Shown here one piece after another: positions 59,435 to 64,000 of a stretch of 64,000 nucleotides of DNA (positions within the stretch are counted from its first letter, which is position 1; each line of letters opens with the position of its first letter). The stretch spans positions 295,001-359,000 of the forward strand of contig CAXKVR010000066.1 in the NCBI GenBank assembly GCA_964058845.1, read 5' to 3'. Below the pieces are notes generated by a model. That model was given only the letters and a program-made list of their open reading frames with translations, had not been told where the DNA came from and did not search any database. Source of the stretch: Carex sylvatica (taxonomy: Eukaryota; Streptophyta; Magnoliopsida; Poales; Cyperaceae). The position numbers and the translations under genes were made by a program.

Positions 59435-62400
59435 GGAAAATTAGTAATTGCACTCCATACTTTAATTGCAAAGAGTATTCAGATTCTCTACTGCTTCCAA
59501 TGAAATTAAAAAAAATAAATCATTTTGGGTTATTTATAAAAAAATGGTCCTTTTTTTTAATTTAAGAAGGAAGGTTGTTATTAACAAGCAAATTCAGGTT
59601 ATAATTTGCAAAGAAAAATACAGGATAATACTACTTAATTTCTTCTAATTATTGTACTTAATCTCTTTCTTTTTATATATTCTGTGTTTGTATATTTAAA
59701 ATATAACTTTTGTTTTTGTGAGAAGGGTTACTTCACCCAATTTTTTTTTCATACAAAGTGTACATCAGGGACATATTTAAAGGTCAATTAGGAATACTTA
59801 AGCCACCACTATGAATTAAAAATTAGCAGTTTTATCCTTTATAGTTTGTAATTTTTTTATAAGTATTATACCTTTTAACCCCTCTTATAATTAAAATAAA
59901 ATTACACTGCAATAACTTGTTCAACACACTCAATCTCAATTTTTTTTAGTTCTACCCCTGTATGATAATATATACAACACAATGAATGCCAAGAACTAAT
60001 TAAGAAATATAGAAGGGTTAAAATAAAGTAGAGAAAAAATTACTTGGTGTCGCCGGAGTAGCTCCAGTTGGTCCATCCTACGGGACTGATCGTTTTGGAG
60101 AAATAGGTATTCGCAAAAATGACACGCGAGAACGGTTCATTGGCTCGGCCGAGATAAACCTCTCCGACGCCATACACCTTACCTTTCAAGAATACAAAGC
60201 CGCTAGTACATTTCTCGGATTTCCTGTTCTGGGCTGTGATCGAGCCAAGGATGTCGTTCCGGCCATCCGGTAGCACAAAGATCTCACAACTCTACATTTA
60301 TTTATGGTTAATGATCAATTCAAACAATGTGCAGTCGTGCAGATATCTCTGTACATGGTACCACACCAATCACAATTGGTAAAATGGTACCAACACAACT
60401 CATAATGCATTTGCCAGAACACTGTGTATGTAATGTGCCTGGTACTACTTCATAGACTATATTGAAAGCAGATAACATTTCATTAATTATGTAGCTCTGC
60501 ATCTTTTATAATGTCTGGTGAACAATGCTTGGGATGTTATATCATACATGTGTTCAATTATTTCCTTTACTTGAGAATCAACCAAAATTCTCTATTTTCC
60601 TTCTCTTTTGGTTCATTTTCAGCATTTGTGACAACACTATATTGTTCATCCCAACCCCATAAGGCGAAAGCAGAAAAATAAATAAATAAATAAACCCAAC
60701 CAAATTTAATAGATAGTAACTTCCAAGAAAAGTCAAGCAAATTCTTGAAATTTGATGACTTTACAAAGTGAGTAAGAAAAATTCTAAATTTATTAATATT
60801 TTAATATGGTCTATATATTTCTATAGCAAGTATAATATGATGCTTGGCCGCCATTAAATTTGAACCAAGAAAGAAAGCAAGCAAGCAAGCAAACAAATAA
60901 ATAGAGAGTGTGTTGTCATAGTTTGGCTGTGTAAGTTTGTAGGTTTTAAAATTTAGTAGAGTTGTAATTAAAATTGCTCAGCAAGTTATGTAAGAATATT
61001 TTTAGTAATGAACATGAGATAATTTTATAGTTATATACTCAACATTAAATTAGGAGGTAATTAATGCTCTTGATTAAACTTGCCTGAAAGAGAGATTGAC
61101 CGCTACCAAAGATGAAGTCGATGTTGCCTTGAATGTAACAACTCTCATAATAATGGCGGCCCCGGTGATCGAAGAGAGTGTTGTGGGGGCTGTAAAATCC
61201 ACAGTGGTAAAAAGCTACCTTGTCTCCCGCCACCTTTGCCGCAACTGATTGGTTTCGAGCCAAGTTCGGAAGATCCCTTTCAGCATTATTCTAAAATGTT
61301 CAACATGCATTTACATACAGTTATTGATTATTACAAATATATACACATATATTTGGGTTCTTTTAATTGCCATCAAAGTTATACAATTTGTGATATCTCT
61401 TTACAATTGTTAGTCTTATATAGAGAAACACCTTGTTACATGAAAAATAATAATAATAATTAAACATGCAAAAAAAATACAATATATACAACTGAATTTA
61501 AATAACTTAATGTTTCATATGCCAAATATCTTTTTTCCTTTTAAAGTAACCAGAGAAGGACACTTGACCTCTTGACTTATTTTTTTTCAAAAAAAATATA
61601 AAATATACTTAAGCTTAAAAAAATAGAAAATTAATTTATGCCTCAACCTAATTTTTCTTTTTCTTTTTTATTAAAAATATGCTTCTATTTCTATGTTTGT
61701 TTACAAAAAAGTACTGAATATTTAAAATAATTATAAAATATTGAACCTTGAATGTGACACCAAAGGCGATAAAGTCGCTGGCTTCGACGTTGAAGGTGGC
61801 CGATTTCGTGTTGTCGATGGAGCACTCGTCCCATACAATGGTTGTCTTTCCCTTCCCATTTCCTCTCAGATAAATGTATGGCTTGTTCTCTGGCACTACT
61901 ACCTGCTCTCTGCAAAATTATAATTAAAATTAGTATGAAATGCAACTCTTATAGAAAAAAATTGAAACTAACTTAGAGCATTTTTATTTCTAAAATTAAT
62001 AGAATTTATCACGTTTGATTAAAAAATAAAATTAAAAGTCCAATGTGGAATTAGCAATTAACAATTATCGAATGAGAATCCACAATTTGCCAACGTAGAA
62101 ATTAGAAAGTGATTTATTTTAAATAAAGTTTGCTAATTATGAAATTCTCATAAATCTGAAAAAATGGAAAATAAATTGTCCCGTTGGATTAAAAATTAGA
62201 ATAGAAAGTCCAATACATGATAACGCCAAGATCCTATAAATATCTAACCAAACATAAGATTAACAAAAGAACTTAATGATATTTCTTCATGGAGAGAATC
62301 AATTAATATTAAGATAAGATCAATAATATTATATATATTTACATCCCCTAATAAGAAGTAAAGTTTACAAAAGAAAATCCAAACATGAATGACAGTAAAC

Positions 62401-63399
62401 ACAATTGGATGGACATGATGTTTCTCCTACAATTTGCATGTCCTTATGATTTAAAAATAAAATAAAATAAAATAAAATGAGCATTAATTGGATGGAAAAT
62501 GATGTCTTCTAAAAACTTATTTTGGCAATCACAATTATCGACTTGAAAATTAATTTATGTGTTTTACGACATTTTCATAGACCACACGGACTAAACTATA
62601 TAATTTGTGAGTATTTGATCATCGATCAAATATTTGTAAAATAGAACAACTAATTTAAAATTCCAAATCAATGAACCGATGATGATTCATAACCTATACA
62701 TACATCTTCAAAAAAAAATTAATAAATAATATATTAAATATCACTCGGTTGTCAAAACTAATTTATTGTCAATTCAACTCTTTAACTCTGGATTAGAGAA
62801 AAATCATTTCGTCTTGTAACAAAAGACAATGCCCTTCATATGAGAGCAGGAACGGAGGAATGTATAAGCAAAGGGGTGCTAAGCACCCCATATAAATTCA
62901 AAGTTTTCATTTTTATCCTTTAAAGATTCTAATTATGATAAAAAAAATATTATTAGTCCTCCTCATAAAATAAAATTATATGACACTTCCTTCCAATCTC
63001 ATTTTTTAATTTTGCTTATATGTGAGAGGTGTTGCGAATTCAAAATTCAGATAAAAAGTTCTCTATAAATATTAGAATTTGAAATGCCAAAACTTTATTT
63101 TTCTTATAGAAGAAAAAAAAAATCAACTCTGAATTAATATACCTATATGTGCCTGCTTTGACATGAACAACAACCCATTGAGAATTCCCTTCTGGCACTG
63201 CATCAATGGCTGCCTGAACCGATTTGTACTGTTCTTCGGGACCCACTTTATAGGTTTGTTTTACTTGGATCTTAGAATTCAACAACTTTGCATCAATCAA
63301 AGGTTTCTTGGTGTCTGTAGAATCCACTATTAAAAAAATGGAACAAAGAGACAAGAACAACACCACCAAACCACCGCTGGAGCTACACGGCCTAGCCAT
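59194..63399 (-). CDS. Pectin methylesterase-family protein with altered active site, 5 exons
   Basis: The exons are 63399-63143, 61909-61747, 61290-61084, 60291-60044 and 59347-59194 (minus), giving 342 residues. The intron after exon 3 has a GC donor (CAG|GCAAGT); the others are GT-AG. There is an N-terminal signal peptide (MARPCSSSGGLVVLFLSLCS) and no PRO domain, so the protein should be secreted to the wall. The PME beta-helix motifs are recognisable: AGTYREQV, Q154 in NQSVAAK, the nucleophile position D198 in GNIDFIFG, and R258 in YLGRA. Where active PMEs have Gln-Asp-Thr the protein has His176-Asn177-Thr (YSPHNTLFDH). Where they have Trp after R-x it has Asn260 (GRANEPFS). The acid/base Asp, the oxyanion Gln and the substrate-stacking Trp are thus changed. 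I recall an Arabidopsis PME subgroup with a similar H-N pattern. Activity is doubtful; binding or another role is possible. Confidence 0.92.
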
Positions 63400-63467
63400 T
63401 TTATTTTACTAATTGGATAGCAAATGGATTTCTTTGATTTTTGGAGAGAGAAAGAGAGAAGAGGAGG

Positions 63468-63477
63468 ATAAATATAG
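63468..63477 (-). promoter_or_regulatory. Probable TATA box of the pectinesterase homologue
   Basis: CTATATTTAT on the minus strand, about 70 bases upstream of the ATG, followed by a CT-rich leader (63430-63465). Confidence 0.55.
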
Positions 63478-63611
63478 AGATTTGTTGTGGTTGGTTGGTG
63501 TCAGGTAAAAGGAACAAACGCGTCTAGCTGGACAGTAACAGTTACTCTTGTATGTACCGTACGTGTATCATTACACATGATTATATGCAACCTAATTTCT
63601 TCACATACATT

Positions 63612-64000
63612 TACAGAGTGAGGTTATGGTACTATGTTATTTCAATGAAAGCGGTTCAGATTTGTTTGTGCACGAATCCCAACGAAGACACTTTTTCCTA
63701 TACAAATCTCAACGAAGTTGAGCGGCTGCCATTGGAATAACAGGGTCTTGTTATTTCAATGGAATAACAACCGATTTTTTTCCACTATGCATAACACACA
63801 CAGATAATTCCTACTATGAATCAATATTTTTATTTTCAAAATTCATTAATATGAACCATTCAACAATATTTTTATTTTCAAAATTCATTAATATGAACCA
63901 TTCAACGTGATAAAAACATAGAACTATATTATTTATTTTAAAAAAAATACTATTTTTTTGAGACTAAAGACTTGATTGTTGTTGTTATCGAGTAGAAACT
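63612..64000. repeat. Family A-like repeat, copy 9, cut by the window end
   Basis: Begins near GAGTGAGGTTATGGTACTAT. TTTTTATTTTCAAAATTCAT and TAATATGAACCATTCAAC are present twice in tandem (63826-63905). It also has a foreign interior (ATTTCAATGAAAGCGG...). The right part lies outside the window. Confidence 0.5.

Noticed and set aside
1..64000. tRNA, rRNA or snoRNA genes and LTR retrotransposons
   Set aside because: Scanned by eye for tRNA box sequences, rRNA-like conserved blocks, and gag/pol motifs or long direct repeats with TG...CA ends; none convincing. Small RNA genes could be missed without tools.

Overview
This is a 64 kb piece of nuclear DNA from a flowering plant. The evidence is multi-exon genes with GT-AG introns, PLS- and P-class pentatricopeptide repeat (PPR) proteins, a SHAGGY-like kinase, a secreted pectinesterase-family protein, A+T-rich spacers and many plant-type DNA transposons. 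The species cannot be fixed from the sequence, and no LTR retrotransposon was recognised. Exon models were built by hand from reading frames and splice signals.

Layout. 0-16 kb is a transposon graveyard. A ~780 bp non-autonomous hAT element (1624-7916 including its guest) was invaded by a complete but broken hAT element (2252-7756). Both keep 8-bp target duplications. The host segment has an uninterrupted paralogue at about 12.8-13.65 kb that carries the empty site. A further ~2.3 kb insert lies at 8065-10379. They are followed by a truncated PPR copy (11.4-12.1 kb), a PIF/Harbinger-like Myb/SANT ORF with one nonsense codon (14.6-15.77 kb), a solo hAT end and a cytochrome P450 3' fragment (16.1-16.4 kb). 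17.1-22.0 kb is a second complete but decayed hAT element, which contains on the opposite strand what looks like a captured exon of a P4-type (ALA) phospholipid flippase. 22.9-32.7 kb is a PPR neighbourhood: a broken P-class Rf-like PPR gene and an intact 786-codon PLS-class PPR gene, each preceded by a related ~1.6 kb duplicated leader that contains a relic PPR motif.

33-64 kb carries ordinary genes. These are a D-isomer 2-hydroxyacid dehydrogenase (10 exons, 37.0-40.6 kb, +), a probably plastid GNAT acetyltransferase (4 exons, 44.0-46.1 kb, +), a GSK3/SHAGGY-like kinase (12 coding exons, 420 residues, 47.4-53.1 kb, -) and a pectin methylesterase homologue (5 exons, 342 residues, 59.2-63.4 kb, -). 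The last has changes at several canonical catalytic positions and one GC-AG intron. The genes look functionally unrelated, as is normal in plant genomes.

Inverted-repeat MITEs are spread through introns and spacers. One family with a shared arm sequence but several different ends occurs at least nine times, including in introns of the dehydrogenase and the kinase. Two head-to-tail ~370 bp palindromes of this family form a 1.1 kb composite at 55.66-56.76 kb. The most notable points are the nested hAT with its empty site, the flippase exon inside the second hAT, the active-site changes in the pectinesterase homologue, the double-hairpin composite, and the duplicated kinase exon-end with decoy splice donors.
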